A stretch of 24,738 nucleotides of DNA, from positions 1-24,738 of the forward strand of contig JAGZJD010000036.1 of assembly GCA_018365895.1 (NCBI GenBank), in the 5' to 3' direction. The notes beneath the pieces are model-generated. The model was given only the letters and a program-made list of their open reading frames with translations, searched no databases and had not been told where the DNA came from. The position numbers were made by a program, and so were the translations under genes. Origin of the DNA: Lachnospiraceae bacterium. GTDB taxonomy: Bacteria > Bacillota_A > Clostridia > Lachnospirales > Lachnospiraceae. How positions within the stretch are numbered: the first letter of the stretch is position 1; the number at the start of each line of letters is the position of its first letter. Shown piece after piece: positions 8,535-16,956 of the stretch.

Positions 8535-10000
8535 GAATCACTCTCCTCTTCTTTTAAAATCTCAGCGATCAGAACTCTTTCATCCATTGGATATTTTACT
8601 CCTCGGATTTCCTGATAATCTTCATGTCCTTTTCCTGCCAGAATAATAATATCTCCCGGCTGTCCGTGACGGATCGCATAACGTATCGCTTCTTTCCGGT
8701 CACAAATTTCCACATAAATTCCATCTGTCTTTTCGATTCCGATTTTAATATCATCGATAATTGCCTGCGGCTCTTCAAATCTCGGATTATCTGATGTAAT
8801 AATCGTCAGATCTGCAAGTCGGCCGGATACCTCTCCCATTTCATAGCGCCGTGTCTTAGAACGGTTTCCACCGCATCCAAATACGCAGACAAGACGTTTG
8901 GGATTATATTCCTTCAAGGTTACCAAAAGACTCTCAAGACTCATAGCATTATGAGCATAATCAAGCATCAGTGTAAATTCATCTGATACTTTAATCATCT
9001 CTGTGCGTCCTTTGACTTTGGCATACTTAAGCGCTTTTTGGATTACATGTGCCGGTACATTAAAATGCCTGCAGACAGCGATGGCTGTTAAAGAATTGTA
9101 CACATTGAATTTCCCCGGAATATCAATCTCCACATCAAAATCCATCGTTCCCGCTGCATGATAAGCAATTCCAAGATACCCCGGCTTATGAACCAATTTT
9201 GTCTGTTCTGCCCGAAGATCTGCTTCTTCGCTAAAGCCAAAGGTTTCAATCTTACATGTGGCATCCCGGAAAACATCTTTAAAATACGGATCATCCGCAT
9301 TAGCAATTCCTAGCCTGCACTGCTTGAATAAAAGCCCTTTACATCTTTTATAGTCCTCAAAATCTTTATGTTCATTCGGTCCAATGTGATCTTCCCCAAG
9401 ATTTGTAAAAATACCGATCTCAAATAGAATTCCGGCAGTACGGTGGAGCATCAGTCCCTGTGAAGATACCTCCATCACAACACTGTCGCATCCTGCTTCG
9501 ACCATTTCCCGAAAGTATTGATGAATCGTAAAAGATTCCGGTGTTGTATTCTTTGCAGGAATCACTTTATCTCCGATAATCGCCTCAATCGTTCCGATCA
9601 GTCCCACTTTATGACCGACTTGTTCCAAAATAGATTTCACCATATACGTTGTCGTTGTCTTTCCCTTTGTTCCGGTAATTCCAATGACGCGCAGCTGTTC
9701 TGCCGGATATCCAAAGTAAGCTGCTGATGCCAGCGCCAGTGCATATCTCGTATCATCTACCCGAATAACAGTTACTTCCGGCGGAGCAGTCACATCCTTC
9801 TCTACGATCAGAGCTATCGCCCCTTTCTCTGTTACCTCCGGAATAAAATCATGACTATCCACAACTGCACCACTGATACAGACAAAGACCGATCCCGGCA
9901 CGACCTTTCTCGAATCATTCGTCAACTCAGTAATTTCAATGCTGTCGCTTCCCTGCACGACAGAATATTCTATACGCTCTAATAATCTGCTTAATTTCAT
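8516..10000 (-). CDS. murE: UDP-MurNAc-tripeptide synthetase (MurE, meso-DAP type)
   Basis: Cytosolic ATP-dependent ligase adding the third amino acid to UDP-MurNAc-L-Ala-D-Glu. 494 residues: N-terminal UDP-binding domain, ATP loop GTKGKTTTTYM (110-120), NTTPES (151-156), a candidate carbamylated Lys221 (KGLLF), DYAHNAMSLE and GCGGNRSKTRRYEMG in the central/C-terminal domains, then SDNPRFEEP (403-411) and AGKGHEDYQ. DNPR is the meso-diaminopimelate specificity motif, so DAP is the likely substrate. A variant stretch LGEDHIGPNEHKDFEDY replaces the common DHLDYH form; such MurE versions occur in Clostridia, so a paralogous specialised MurE cannot be excluded. First gene of the long minus-strand string, with candidate promoters just upstream. 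Confidence 0.92.
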   Translation of the reverse strand: MKLSRLLERIEYSVVQGSDSIEITELTNDSRKVVPGSVFVCISGAVVDSHDFIPEVTEKGAIALIVEKDVTAPPEVTVIRVDDTRYALALASAAYFGYPAEQLRVIGITGTKGKTTTTYMVKSILEQVGHKVGLIGTIEAIIGDKVIPAKNTTPESFTIHQYFREMVEAGCDSVVMEVSSQGLMLHRTAGILFEIGIFTNLGEDHIGPNEHKDFEDYKRCKGLLFKQCRLGIANADDPYFKDVFRDATCKIETFGFSEEADLRAEQTKLVHKPGYLGIAYHAAGTMDFDVEIDIPGKFNVYNSLTAIAVCRHFNVPAHVIQKALKYAKVKGRTEMIKVSDEFTLMLDYAHNAMSLESLLVTLKEYNPKRLVCVFGCGGNRSKTRRYEMGEVSGRLADLTIITSDNPRFEEPQAIIDDIKIGIEKTDGIYVEICDRKEAIRYAIRHGQPGDIIILAGKGHEDYQEIRGVKYPMDERVLIAEILKEEESDSCTPEL

Positions 10001-10027
10001 ATACGATCAGCCTCTTTTTCCTCAAAT

Positions 10028-10056
10028 TTTATACTCAGAAATTCTCGAATCCTCAA
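10028..10056 (-). promoter_or_regulatory. Candidate sigma-A promoter for murE (proximal)
   Basis: On the minus strand a TTGAGG -35 (10056-10051) and a TATAAA -10 (10033-10028) are separated by 17 bp, putting transcription about 20 bases before the murE ATG. The -35 is 4/6 and the -10 5/6 to consensus. Confidence 0.45.
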
Positions 10057-10085
10057 GCGGATCAAAGACCTTTCTGCACTCTATT

Positions 10086-10115
10086 AAGATACCACTGATT
10101 TATATGCCGCGTCAA
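10086..10115 (-). promoter_or_regulatory. Candidate sigma-A promoter for murE (distal)
   Basis: Minus-strand TTGACG (10115-10110) and TATCTT (10091-10086) with an 18-bp spacer. The -35 is 5/6, the -10 only 4/6. It would drive the murE-priA-def string from about 80 bases upstream. It could act together with the proximal site or not at all. Confidence 0.35.
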
Positions 10116-10151
10116 ATAAATTCCACCCTTTCCCCTTCTGAAAAAACATAT

Positions 10152-10194
10152 TATAATATAAAGAGAAACTATTTTAATTATTTATCAAAGGAGG
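10152..10194 (+). promoter_or_regulatory. -10 box and ribosome site of the aminotransferase gene
   Basis: A perfect TATAAT at 10152-10157 is followed by a full AAAGGAGG Shine-Dalgarno at 10187-10194, seven bases before the ATG at 10202. The -35 position (TTTCCC at 10129-10134) is poor, so the promoter may need an activator or be weak. Confidence 0.5.
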
Positions 10195-10201
10195 ACTTTC
10201 C

Positions 10202-11299
10202 ATGCAGTCAAATCAACCCCAATTTCACGGAAGCGACCTGGAAACAATTGCTGCCTATTATCATATTTCCCAGAATGATATCATTAATTACAGCTCCAAT
10301 GTAAATCCTCTTGGTCTTTCCGATGCATTTCAGACATCTGTAGCACAACATATTACCTGTGTCTGCAGTTATCCGGATCGAAATTATACTGAACTTAAAC
10401 AATCTATCTCCTCATATTCTCATACTGTCCCTGAACACCTTCTAATCGGAAGCGGTGCAACTGAATTAATTTCACTCTTAATCCAGGACATCCATCCAAA
10501 AAAAACATTGTTGGTTCAACCAACGTATTCTGAATACGAACGTGAGATTCGGCTTCATCATGGGGAAATTTATTCTTTCTATTTATCTCAGGAAGATGAT
10601 TTTCGTCCAAATCCTTCCGCATTGATTCGCACACTAACAGATGACTTCGATCTGCTCATCTTGTGTAATCCGAACAATCCTACCGGAACTCTATGGACAC
10701 AGGAGCAGCTTCGCAGCATACTTACTCACTGCCAGCATCACAATATCATGGTACTGATTGATGAAACATATATAGAATTTACTGAAAATATAGAAAAAGT
10801 CAACGCAATACAGTTGACTGATGAATTTGTAAACTTATTTGTAATCAGAGGTGTTTCTAAGTTTTTCTCTGCACCAGGTCTTCGTCTCGGATATGGTGTA
10901 ACTTCCAACGAAGAACTACTGACATATATCTGCCAGTCTCTCAATCCATGGAATGTGCACTCTATTGCCGCCGTATGCGGCAGTGCATTATTTGAAGACC
11001 AGACCTTTATCAAACAGACACAAACATTCATTGCAAATGAACGCAGACGTGTTCTTCATCTTCTGAAAGAGATTCGTGGACTTCATGTTTATCCGATGTC
11101 ATCTAATTTTGTATTACTGCGCATTCTGGATCCTTCTATTTCTTCAGAAGATGTGTTCGAACTGGCAATCCACCGTAATATAATGCTCCGAAATTGCAGT
11201 TCCTTTCCATGTCTCTCCAACAATCATATCCGGTTCTGCCTGCAGATGCCTGAACAAAATGATCTGTTGATTCAATTTTTCCGGGAAACCTTCTCCTAA
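10202..11299 (+). CDS. Fold-type I PLP aminotransferase, HisC/CobD-like
   Basis: A 365-residue pyridoxal-phosphate enzyme of the class I/II aminotransferase fold. Signatures: NYSSNVNPLG near the N-terminus (29-38), CNPNNPTGTLW (155-165), LIDETY (185-190), the PLP-binding Lys220 in GVSKFFSAPGLRLGYG, and Arg228, which holds the substrate carboxylate. The FHGSD and S-N-V-N-P-L-G beginning resembles threonine-phosphate decarboxylase CobD, while overall it also fits histidinol-phosphate aminotransferase HisC. No cobalamin or histidine gene is nearby, so neither name is safe. It has its own promoter region divergent from murE and ends tail-to-tail with dinB, their stop codons overlapping (TAA at 11297-11299 over TAG at 11298-11296). 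Confidence 0.88.
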   Translation: MQSNQPQFHGSDLETIAAYYHISQNDIINYSSNVNPLGLSDAFQTSVAQHITCVCSYPDRNYTELKQSISSYSHTVPEHLLIGSGATELISLLIQDIHPKKTLLVQPTYSEYEREIRLHHGEIYSFYLSQEDDFRPNPSALIRTLTDDFDLLILCNPNNPTGTLWTQEQLRSILTHCQHHNIMVLIDETYIEFTENIEKVNAIQLTDEFVNLFVIRGVSKFFSAPGLRLGYGVTSNEELLTYICQSLNPWNVHSIAAVCGSALFEDQTFIKQTQTFIANERRRVLHLLKEIRGLHVYPMSSNFVLLRILDPSISSEDVFELAIHRNIMLRNCSSFPCLSNNHIRFCLQMPEQNDLLIQFFRETFS

Positions 11300-12537
11300 T
11301 CCTCAGACTGCTTTTGTCCGGAATTTGGTTTTTTCATCTCTGAATCTAAAAAAGTTCCACGCACGACTGCCTGCTCGCCAAAGCGTTTTCGGATTTCATC
11401 CAACGCTTTGTCGAGCTTTCTATGTTTCTCATCTTCTGGTTTATCGTACTGGATATCGAAAATTGAAAGCTGCTCCGGTTCTCCTTCATCTGCCAGCTTG
11501 GAAGTCCGTACCCCAAGAAGACGGATCGGTTCTTTACTCCAGAGCTCTTCAAAAAGCTCACAAGCTGCCTGATAAATTACCGTATCTGCATTTGTTTCTC
11601 TTGAAAGTTGTTTTTGATGAGAAACGCTTCTAAAATCATAGTATTTTATTTCAACACTTATCATTCCTGCTTTTTGTTTTGCCTGGCGCAAACGATTTCC
11701 GACACTTTCTGATAGCGAAAGCAATACTTTTCTTGCTTCTTCTCCGTCCAAAATATCTTTCGAAAGCGTTGTCGAATTTCCAATTCCTTTTGCTTCCGCC
11801 CGCTTTGTCTGCACTGGAGTCAGATCAATGCCATTCGCAAATTCCCATAAAAGCTTTCCATGACTCTTCAAATGAATCTGAAGCAACTCCGGATCTGCCT
11901 GCGCCAATTCTCCAATCGTACGAATTTCCAGTTTTTCAAGTACATCCACACTTGATTTTCCCGCCATATATAATTCCCGGATTGGAAGCGGCCACATTTT
12001 TTCTTTTATTTCTTCCGGAAATAGCGTATGTACCCGGTTAGGTTTCTGAAAATCAGACGCCATTTTAGCCAAAAGCTTTACCGATGAAATACCTATATTC
12101 ACAGTGAAACCAAATTGCTCATAAATACAATCCTTGATCTCAATCGCTGCTGCCACCGGTGACTGGAAGCGATGTGCAATCCCGGTAAAATCAAGATAAC
12201 ACTCATCTACACTTACCTGCTCCAAATCCGGCGTATAGCTCTTTAAAAAATCCATAAGATTTTTACTGTAAATTGCATACATCTTATGATCCGGTGGAAA
12301 CATTAATAGCTGTGGACATTTATGAAGTGCATTCACAACCGGTTCACCCGTATGGATCCCATAACGCTTCGCCGGAATAGATTTGGCCAACACAACACCG
12401 TGCCTGGATTTCTGATCTCCTCCAATGATGGACGGAACTGTACGGATATCACATTGTGCTCCCCGCTTTATCTGCTCTACCGCTGTCCAACTCAAATATG
12501 CTGAATTAACATCAATATGAAAAATAATTCCAGACAT
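11296..12537 (-). CDS. dinB: Y-family DNA polymerase IV (DinB)
   Basis: Translesion DNA polymerase, 413 residues. Metal ligands are Asp9 in FHIDVNSAYLSW and Asp111-Glu112 in SVDECYLDF; Tyr14 lies where the steric gate against ribonucleotides is found. The little-finger domain follows, and QLSIF at about 356-360 looks like a beta-clamp binding motif, here about 50 residues before the C-terminus. The DVNSAYLSW form marks a Firmicutes subgroup distinct from E. coli DinB (which has DMDCFF). ATG at 12537 is chosen for its AAGGAG site and because a longer frame would overlap the upstream regulator. The gene starts one base after the TetR stop codon, so it is cotranscribed with it. Confidence 0.93.
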   Translation of the reverse strand: MSGIIFHIDVNSAYLSWTAVEQIKRGAQCDIRTVPSIIGGDQKSRHGVVLAKSIPAKRYGIHTGEPVVNALHKCPQLLMFPPDHKMYAIYSKNLMDFLKSYTPDLEQVSVDECYLDFTGIAHRFQSPVAAAIEIKDCIYEQFGFTVNIGISSVKLLAKMASDFQKPNRVHTLFPEEIKEKMWPLPIRELYMAGKSSVDVLEKLEIRTIGELAQADPELLQIHLKSHGKLLWEFANGIDLTPVQTKRAEAKGIGNSTTLSKDILDGEEARKVLLSLSESVGNRLRQAKQKAGMISVEIKYYDFRSVSHQKQLSRETNADTVIYQAACELFEELWSKEPIRLLGVRTSKLADEGEPEQLSIFDIQYDKPEDEKHRKLDKALDEIRKRFGEQAVVRGTFLDSEMKKPNSGQKQSED

Positions 12538-12538
12538 G

Positions 12539-13138
12539 CTATCTCTCCTTGCTTGCCACAATGCCCCAAAGCGCCAATTCATAATCTTTTAAAAACTGTG
12601 CCACTAGATTATAATCCCCTCCGTGAATTGCCCAATCAAAAATCTCTGACCGTAAAAAACGCATAAAATATTCTGCAATCTCTTTCGCCTCACACTCTCT
12701 ACGAAAACTTCCGTCCGTAATTCCTCTTTCTGCCTGTGCACAAAGCGCCTGATAATAAGGCCGATGTGGATCCAATGCAGAAATATTCATTCCTGCCAGC
12801 ATAACTCGATAATATTCTTTCACAAGAAGCCCTATTTCTTCATCAATCAACTTCAAATATAATCCAAGCAAACTTCGGATACTGTCTCTCGGAGGTTGTT
12901 TCTCACATTTTTCAATAAATTCTTTCGTTACATATTGATCAATGTGATAATACGCATCTAAAACAAGTGCTTCCTTTGATGGATAATGATGATAGAATGA
13001 GCCGCTGGATACTTCTGCTGTTCTGCAAATGTCTCTTACCGATACATTTGCATATCCCTTTTCTTTTATAAGTTCAATCACAGTCTCAAGAAGACGTTTT
13101 TTTGTTTCTTTTGCACATTTATAAGTTCCTCTTGCCAC
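12539..13138 (-). CDS. TetR/AcrR-family transcriptional regulator
   Basis: 199-residue regulator. The N-terminal 55 residues are a typical TetR helix-turn-helix: TKKRLLETVIELIKEKGYAN, then VSVRDICRTAEVSSGSFYHH, with FYHHYPSKEAL closing the domain. The rest is a helical ligand/dimer domain with no recognisable ligand class. The start is a GTG at 13138 with GAGGAG nine bases upstream; the nearby ATG is in another frame. It precedes dinB by one base and is divergent from a DegV gene; the shared 164-bp gap has overlapping promoters spanned by an inverted repeat, so autoregulation and control of degV are likely by inference. Confidence 0.9.
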   Translation of the reverse strand: MARGTYKCAKETKKRLLETVIELIKEKGYANVSVRDICRTAEVSSGSFYHHYPSKEALVLDAYYHIDQYVTKEFIEKCEKQPPRDSIRSLLGLYLKLIDEEIGLLVKEYYRVMLAGMNISALDPHRPYYQALCAQAERGITDGSFRRECEAKEIAEYFMRFLRSEIFDWAIHGGDYNLVAQFLKDYELALWGIVASKER

Positions 13139-13180
13139 TTAATCATCTCCTCTACTATCGATTCCATAATTTCTAACGTT

Positions 13181-13209
13181 ATTATACACGGATTTCTGTT
13201 GACAATCAA
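13181..13209 (-). promoter_or_regulatory. Sigma-A promoter of the tetR-dinB operon
   Basis: Minus strand: TTGATT (13209-13204) and a perfect TATAAT (13186-13181) with a 17-bp spacer. Its -35 touches the -35 of the degV promoter on the other strand, so the two promoters are back to back and could compete for polymerase. Confidence 0.75.
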
Positions 13210-13219
13210 TGACCGTGTA
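13185..13219. promoter_or_regulatory. Inverted repeat, candidate TetR operator
   Basis: Perfect 7-bp arms TACACGG (13185-13191) and CCGTGTA (13213-13219) are centred at 13202, exactly between the two promoters. The left arm overlaps the tetR -10, the right arm lies in the spacer of the degV promoter. The half-site spacing of 28 bp suits one or two TetR dimers. An 8-bp palindrome TAACGTTA at 13174-13181 lies just beside it and could contribute. Confidence 0.5.
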
Positions 13220-13228
13220 GAGTATAAT
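13199..13228 (+). promoter_or_regulatory. Sigma-A promoter of degV
   Basis: Consensus-perfect TTGACA (13199-13204) and TATAAT (13223-13228) with an 18-bp spacer, about 75 bases before the degV start. This is the strongest promoter in the window by match to consensus. Confidence 0.85.
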
Positions 13229-13302
13229 CTCAATTTGTAACACTGTTCTAATTTCATTTTATCAAAATAAGATCCTTCTTATTTTATTACTAGGAGTGTT
13301 TT

Positions 13303-14175
13303 ATGAATCAGACAGAATTATCTAGAATCGCAATCATTACCGATACAAACAGCGGTATCACACAGGAAGAAGCAGCACAACTTGGAATTTTTCTCCTTCC
13401 GATGCCATTTTTTATTCAAGACGAACTTTTTCTGGAAGGGAAAACATTATCCCAGAAATCTTTCTACGAGGCACAGGATGCTGGAAAGGCTATTTCTACT
13501 TCTCAGCCTTCTCCTGCAAATCTTACGGAACTCTGGGAATATACATTATCATCACATGACACCATCATTTACATTCCTATGTCCAGTGGTCTAAGCGGTT
13601 CCTGTGCCACCGCACAGATGCTCGCCGCAGACTACGAAGGAAAGGTTTTTGTCGCAGATAACAAACGGATTTCTGCCACGCAGCGGCAATCTGTCCTAGA
13701 CGCCCTTACACTTCGAGATGCCGGTTACACTGCAGAACAAATTAAAAATCGTCTGGAGGAAACAGCTCTTGATGCTAATATCTATCTCACGGTAGAAACA
13801 CTTTCTTATCTGAAAAAAGGCGGACGGATTACTCCTGCGGCAGCTGCACTTGGAAGCGCATTAAACATTCTTCCGGTACTTCAGATTAAAGGTGAGCGTC
13901 TGGATGCTTTCCGGAAAGTACGCGGTCAGAAAAAAGCTTATCACACTATGTTGGAAGCCATTCGAAATGATCTTGCCGAAGAATTTCGGGAAGAAGATGT
14001 TCTCATCCAGACAGCTTACTCCGGTTCACCAGAAAAAGGAGCTATCTGGAATCAAATTGTACAGGATGCTTTCCCAGAAAAACATGTGGAGAATTTCGTT
14101 CTCCCTTTGAGCATTGCTTGCCATACAGGTCCTGGTACGGTTGGCGTCACCTGTATGAAACCGATAAAACCATAA
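13303..14175 (+). CDS. DegV family fatty-acid-binding protein
   Basis: 290 residues, the usual DegV size. These proteins bind a fatty acid and, as FakB, present it to the kinase FakA for phosphorylation and phospholipid synthesis. Seen: IITDTNSGI at the start, lipid-headgroup-type STSQPSPANL (about 65-75), MSSGLSGSCATAQ (loop of the binding site), VETLSYLKKGGRI, and a C-terminal CHTGPGTVGV. Ribosome site AGGAG six bases before ATG. It is divergent from tetR, and no fakA is in view. Which fatty acid it prefers cannot be told from sequence. Confidence 0.92.
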   Translation: MNQTELSRIAIITDTNSGITQEEAAQLGIFLLPMPFFIQDELFLEGKTLSQKSFYEAQDAGKAISTSQPSPANLTELWEYTLSSHDTIIYIPMSSGLSGSCATAQMLAADYEGKVFVADNKRISATQRQSVLDALTLRDAGYTAEQIKNRLEETALDANIYLTVETLSYLKKGGRITPAAAALGSALNILPVLQIKGERLDAFRKVRGQKKAYHTMLEAIRNDLAEEFREEDVLIQTAYSGSPEKGAIWNQIVQDAFPEKHVENFVLPLSIACHTGPGTVGVTCMKPIKP

Positions 14176-14182
14176 CGATTAT

Positions 14183-14236
14183 AAAAGGGAAGACCAGACA
14201 AATCATGCCTGTTTCTTCCCTTTTGCTTCTTTATTT
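14183..14236 (+). terminator. Intrinsic terminator of degV
   Basis: A perfect 11-bp stem AAAAGGGAAGA (14183-14193) / TCTTCCCTTTT (14214-14224) with a 20-base loop, followed by a T-rich tract, eight bases after the degV stop. It may also stop clpB transcripts coming the other way. Confidence 0.85.
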
Positions 14237-14268
14237 CTTTAATTTTTTTGTTTCTTTACTTCTTTATT
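14226..14268. repeat. Pyrimidine-rich tract with a 10-bp direct repeat
   Basis: CTTCTTTATT occurs at 14226-14235 and again at 14259-14268, 33 bp apart, inside an almost pure C/T tract (plus strand) between the degV terminator and the clpB stop. No gene is visible here. Confidence 0.6.
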
Positions 14269-14279
14269 CGCTTCCGCTT

Positions 14280-16877
14280 TTACCGACGAAGACCTTCTTT
14301 CACTCTTGCCTGCAGAGCACCGTCAACTACATCGAGAAGGATCGTATCCTGACGTCCCACATTTCCTTCCAAAATCAGTTTTGCTGCCAGCGTTTCCACA
14401 TGTTTTTGCAGGAAACGTTTCAACGGTCTCGCACCGTACATCGGTTCATATCCCCCATCTGCTACAAAAGCTTTTGCCTCCGGTGTCAATTCAATCCGAA
14501 GCTCCTTATCTTCCAAACGATGATTTAAATCCTCTATAAGAAGATCAATAATGGATTCAATATTATTTTTGCTCAGAGGCTTGAACATGATAATCTCGTC
14601 CATACGGTTCAAAAACTCCGGTCGGAAATGAGATCTCAGCTCATGCATCACAAGTTCCTGACTTTCTTCTTTGATTTCTCCATTCTCCTCAATTCCTTCT
14701 AGCAAATAAGAAGAACCAATATTTGATGTCATAATCAGGATTGTATTTTTAAAATCAACGGTATGTCCCTGTGAATCTGTAATCCGTCCGTCATCCAATA
14801 CTTGAAGCAGTACATTAAATACGTCCGGATGAGCTTTCTCCACCTCATCAAACAGTACCACCGAATACGGTTTCCTCCGAACTGCTTCTGTCAGCTGGCC
14901 GCCTTCATCATATCCTACATATCCCGGAGGCGCTCCGATCAGACGGGAAACGGAGTATTTCTCCATATATTCACTCATGTCAATACGCACCATACTGCTC
15001 TCATCATCGAAAAGACTTTCTGCGAGCGCCTTTGCAAGCTCTGTCTTTCCTACACCCGTTGGGCCTAAGAATAAGAACGAACCAATTGGTTTTGTCGGAT
15101 CTTTGATACCTGCTTTTGAACGGATAATAGCCTCTGTTACTTTGGTCACTCCTTCTTCCTGTCCAATGACACGTTTATGGAGTTCCTGATCCAGATGAAG
15201 TGTCTTACTCCGCTCGCTCTCATTTAGTTTGGCAACCGGAATCCCTGTCCATCTGGAAATGATTCTTGCAATTTCTTCATCAGTTACGCTTTCATGCACC
15301 AACGACAAATCTTTCTCTTTTATTCGCTGTTCTTCTTCCTCAAGTTGTTTCTGCAGCTGCGGAAGCCTTCCGTATTGAAGTTCTGCTGCCTTCTCCAGAT
15401 CATAAGATCTCTGGGCTTTCTGAATCTCATTATTTACCTGCTCAATTTCTTCACGGATTTTCTGGACACGTTCAACACTAGTCTTCTCATTATCCCACTG
15501 TGCTTTCTTTTTCGCAAAATCCTCCCGCATCTCTGCAAGTTCCTGCTGCAGATGTTCCAGCCGCTCCCGACTCAGGCGATCTTCTTCCTTCTTCAATGCT
15601 GCCTCTTCAATCTCAAGCTGCATAATTCTTCTTCGCTGCTCATCCAGCTCTGTCGGCATAGAATCCAACTCTGTCTTAATGAGAGCACATGCCTCATCCA
15701 CAAGATCGATTGCCTTATCCGGTAGAAAACGATCGGAAATATAACGGTTCGACAAAGTTGCTGCTGCCACAAGTGCGCCATCTGTAATCTTCACTCCATG
15801 GAATACCTCATAGCGTTCCTTTAGTCCACGCAAAATCGAAATAGCATCTTCCACACTTGGCTCATCTACCATAACCGGCTGAAATCTTCTCTCCAGCGCA
15901 GCATCTTTCTCAATATACTTTCGATACTCATCCAGTGTCGTTGCGCCAATACAATGTAATTCCCCTCTGGCAAGCATCGGTTTCAGCATATTTCCCGCAT
16001 CCATCGCACCTTCTGTTTTACCTGCTCCTACAATCGTGTGAAGCTCATCGATGAAAAGAATAATATTACCGTTACTGTTCTTCACCTCTTCCAGAACTGC
16101 TTTCAGACGCTCTTCAAATTCTCCGCGATACTTCGCTCCTGCCACAAGCGCTCCCATATCAAGTGCAAATACCTTTTTATCTTTCAGTCCTTCCGGCACA
16201 TCGCCTCTCACAATTCTTTGTGCCAGACCTTCTACTGCTGCTGTTTTACCAACACCAGGTTCTCCAATAAGCACTGGATTGTTCTTTGTCTTCCGGGAAA
16301 GAATCCGGATTACATTGCGAATCTCCGCGTCACGTCCGATTACCGGATCCAATTTCTGTTCTCTGGCACGTTCCACAAGATCCGTACCATATTTTGCAAG
16401 AGAATCATACGTTGCCTCCGGATTGTCGCTCGTCACTTTTTGATTTCCCCTCACAGTTGAAAGCGCTTGAAGAAAGACCTCCCTGGTAATTCCAAACTCC
16501 TTAAAAATTGCTTTTAATTCCCGGTTCGGATATTTCAGCAGTGACAAAAACAAATGTTCCACAGACACATATTCGTCGCCCATCTGTTTTGCTTCATCTT
16601 CTGCATGAATTAGAGCTTTATTCAAATCCTGCCCAATAAAAATTTGTCCTCCCTGCACTTTTGTGCGCTTTCGCAGGCCTTCTTCAACCCGATTACAAAA
16701 TAGTGACTCCTGAATTCCCATTTTCTCAATTAATTTAGGAATCAGTCCATCTTCCTGTGTTACCAACGAATAGAGCAGATGCTCTTGCTCCACTTCCTGA
16801 TTGCCGTATTCATATGCAACCTTCTCGCATCCTTGTACAGCTTGAAGTGAATTCTGCGTAAATTTATTAATATTCAT
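14280..16877 (-). CDS. clpB: ATP-dependent disaggregase ClpB
   Basis: Hexameric AAA+ chaperone that, with DnaK, dissolves heat-aggregated proteins in the cytosol. 865 residues, normal for ClpB. N-terminal repeat domain (1-145), AAA-1 with Walker [10 protein letters not shown] (205-213) and ILFIDELH, a long coiled-coil middle domain (about 405-530, rich in Glu/Lys/Gln), AAA-2 with [26 protein letters not shown], and the sensor/arginine region PEFLNRMDE. The middle domain separates it from ClpC and ClpA; there is no ClpP loop tripeptide that I noticed. ATG at 16877 has AGGAGGG. It has its own promoter with a CIRCE element, so it is heat-shock regulated by HrcA, by inference. Confidence 0.97.
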   Translation of the reverse strand: MNINKFTQNSLQAVQGCEKVAYEYGNQEVEQEHLLYSLVTQEDGLIPKLIEKMGIQESLFCNRVEEGLRKRTKVQGGQIFIGQDLNKALIHAEDEAKQMGDEYVSVEHLFLSLLKYPNRELKAIFKEFGITREVFLQALSTVRGNQKVTSDNPEATYDSLAKYGTDLVERAREQKLDPVIGRDAEIRNVIRILSRKTKNNPVLIGEPGVGKTAAVEGLAQRIVRGDVPEGLKDKKVFALDMGALVAGAKYRGEFEERLKAVLEEVKNSNGNIILFIDELHTIVGAGKTEGAMDAGNMLKPMLARGELHCIGATTLDEYRKYIEKDAALERRFQPVMVDEPSVEDAISILRGLKERYEVFHGVKITDGALVAAATLSNRYISDRFLPDKAIDLVDEACALIKTELDSMPTELDEQRRRIMQLEIEEAALKKEEDRLSRERLEHLQQELAEMREDFAKKKAQWDNEKTSVERVQKIREEIEQVNNEIQKAQRSYDLEKAAELQYGRLPQLQKQLEEEEQRIKEKDLSLVHESVTDEEIARIISRWTGIPVAKLNESERSKTLHLDQELHKRVIGQEEGVTKVTEAIIRSKAGIKDPTKPIGSFLFLGPTGVGKTELAKALAESLFDDESSMVRIDMSEYMEKYSVSRLIGAPPGYVGYDEGGQLTEAVRRKPYSVVLFDEVEKAHPDVFNVLLQVLDDGRITDSQGHTVDFKNTILIMTSNIGSSYLLEGIEENGEIKEESQELVMHELRSHFRPEFLNRMDEIIMFKPLSKNNIESIIDLLIEDLNHRLEDKELRIELTPEAKAFVADGGYEPMYGARPLKRFLQKHVETLAAKLILEGNVGRQDTILLDVVDGALQARVKEGLRR

Positions 16878-16927
16878 AATCAGTCCCTCCTTCTGTCAGA
16901 ACTTACTTGTTTTCTTGTTCTATTCGA

Positions 16928-16956
16928 AATATAACACTTGTTGTTAGCAATGTCAA
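16928..16956 (-). promoter_or_regulatory. Sigma-A promoter of clpB
   Basis: Minus strand: perfect TTGACA (16956-16951), 17-bp spacer, TATATT (16933-16928). The -35 lies inside the CIRCE element. The predicted start gives a leader of roughly 45 bases. Confidence 0.85.

Noticed and set aside
10001..10201. Riboswitch or T-box in the murE/aminotransferase gap
   Set aside because: No conserved T-box sequence, long paired leader or terminator-like hairpin could be found; promoters and a ribosome site explain the visible signals.
12538..12582. 15-residue N-terminal extension of dinB
   Set aside because: It would overlap the end of tetR; ATG at 12537 has a good ribosome site and gives the normal Y-family start.
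13139..13302. LexA/SOS box upstream of tetR-dinB
   Set aside because: Searched by eye for GAAC...GTTC on both strands; only an isolated GTTC is present.
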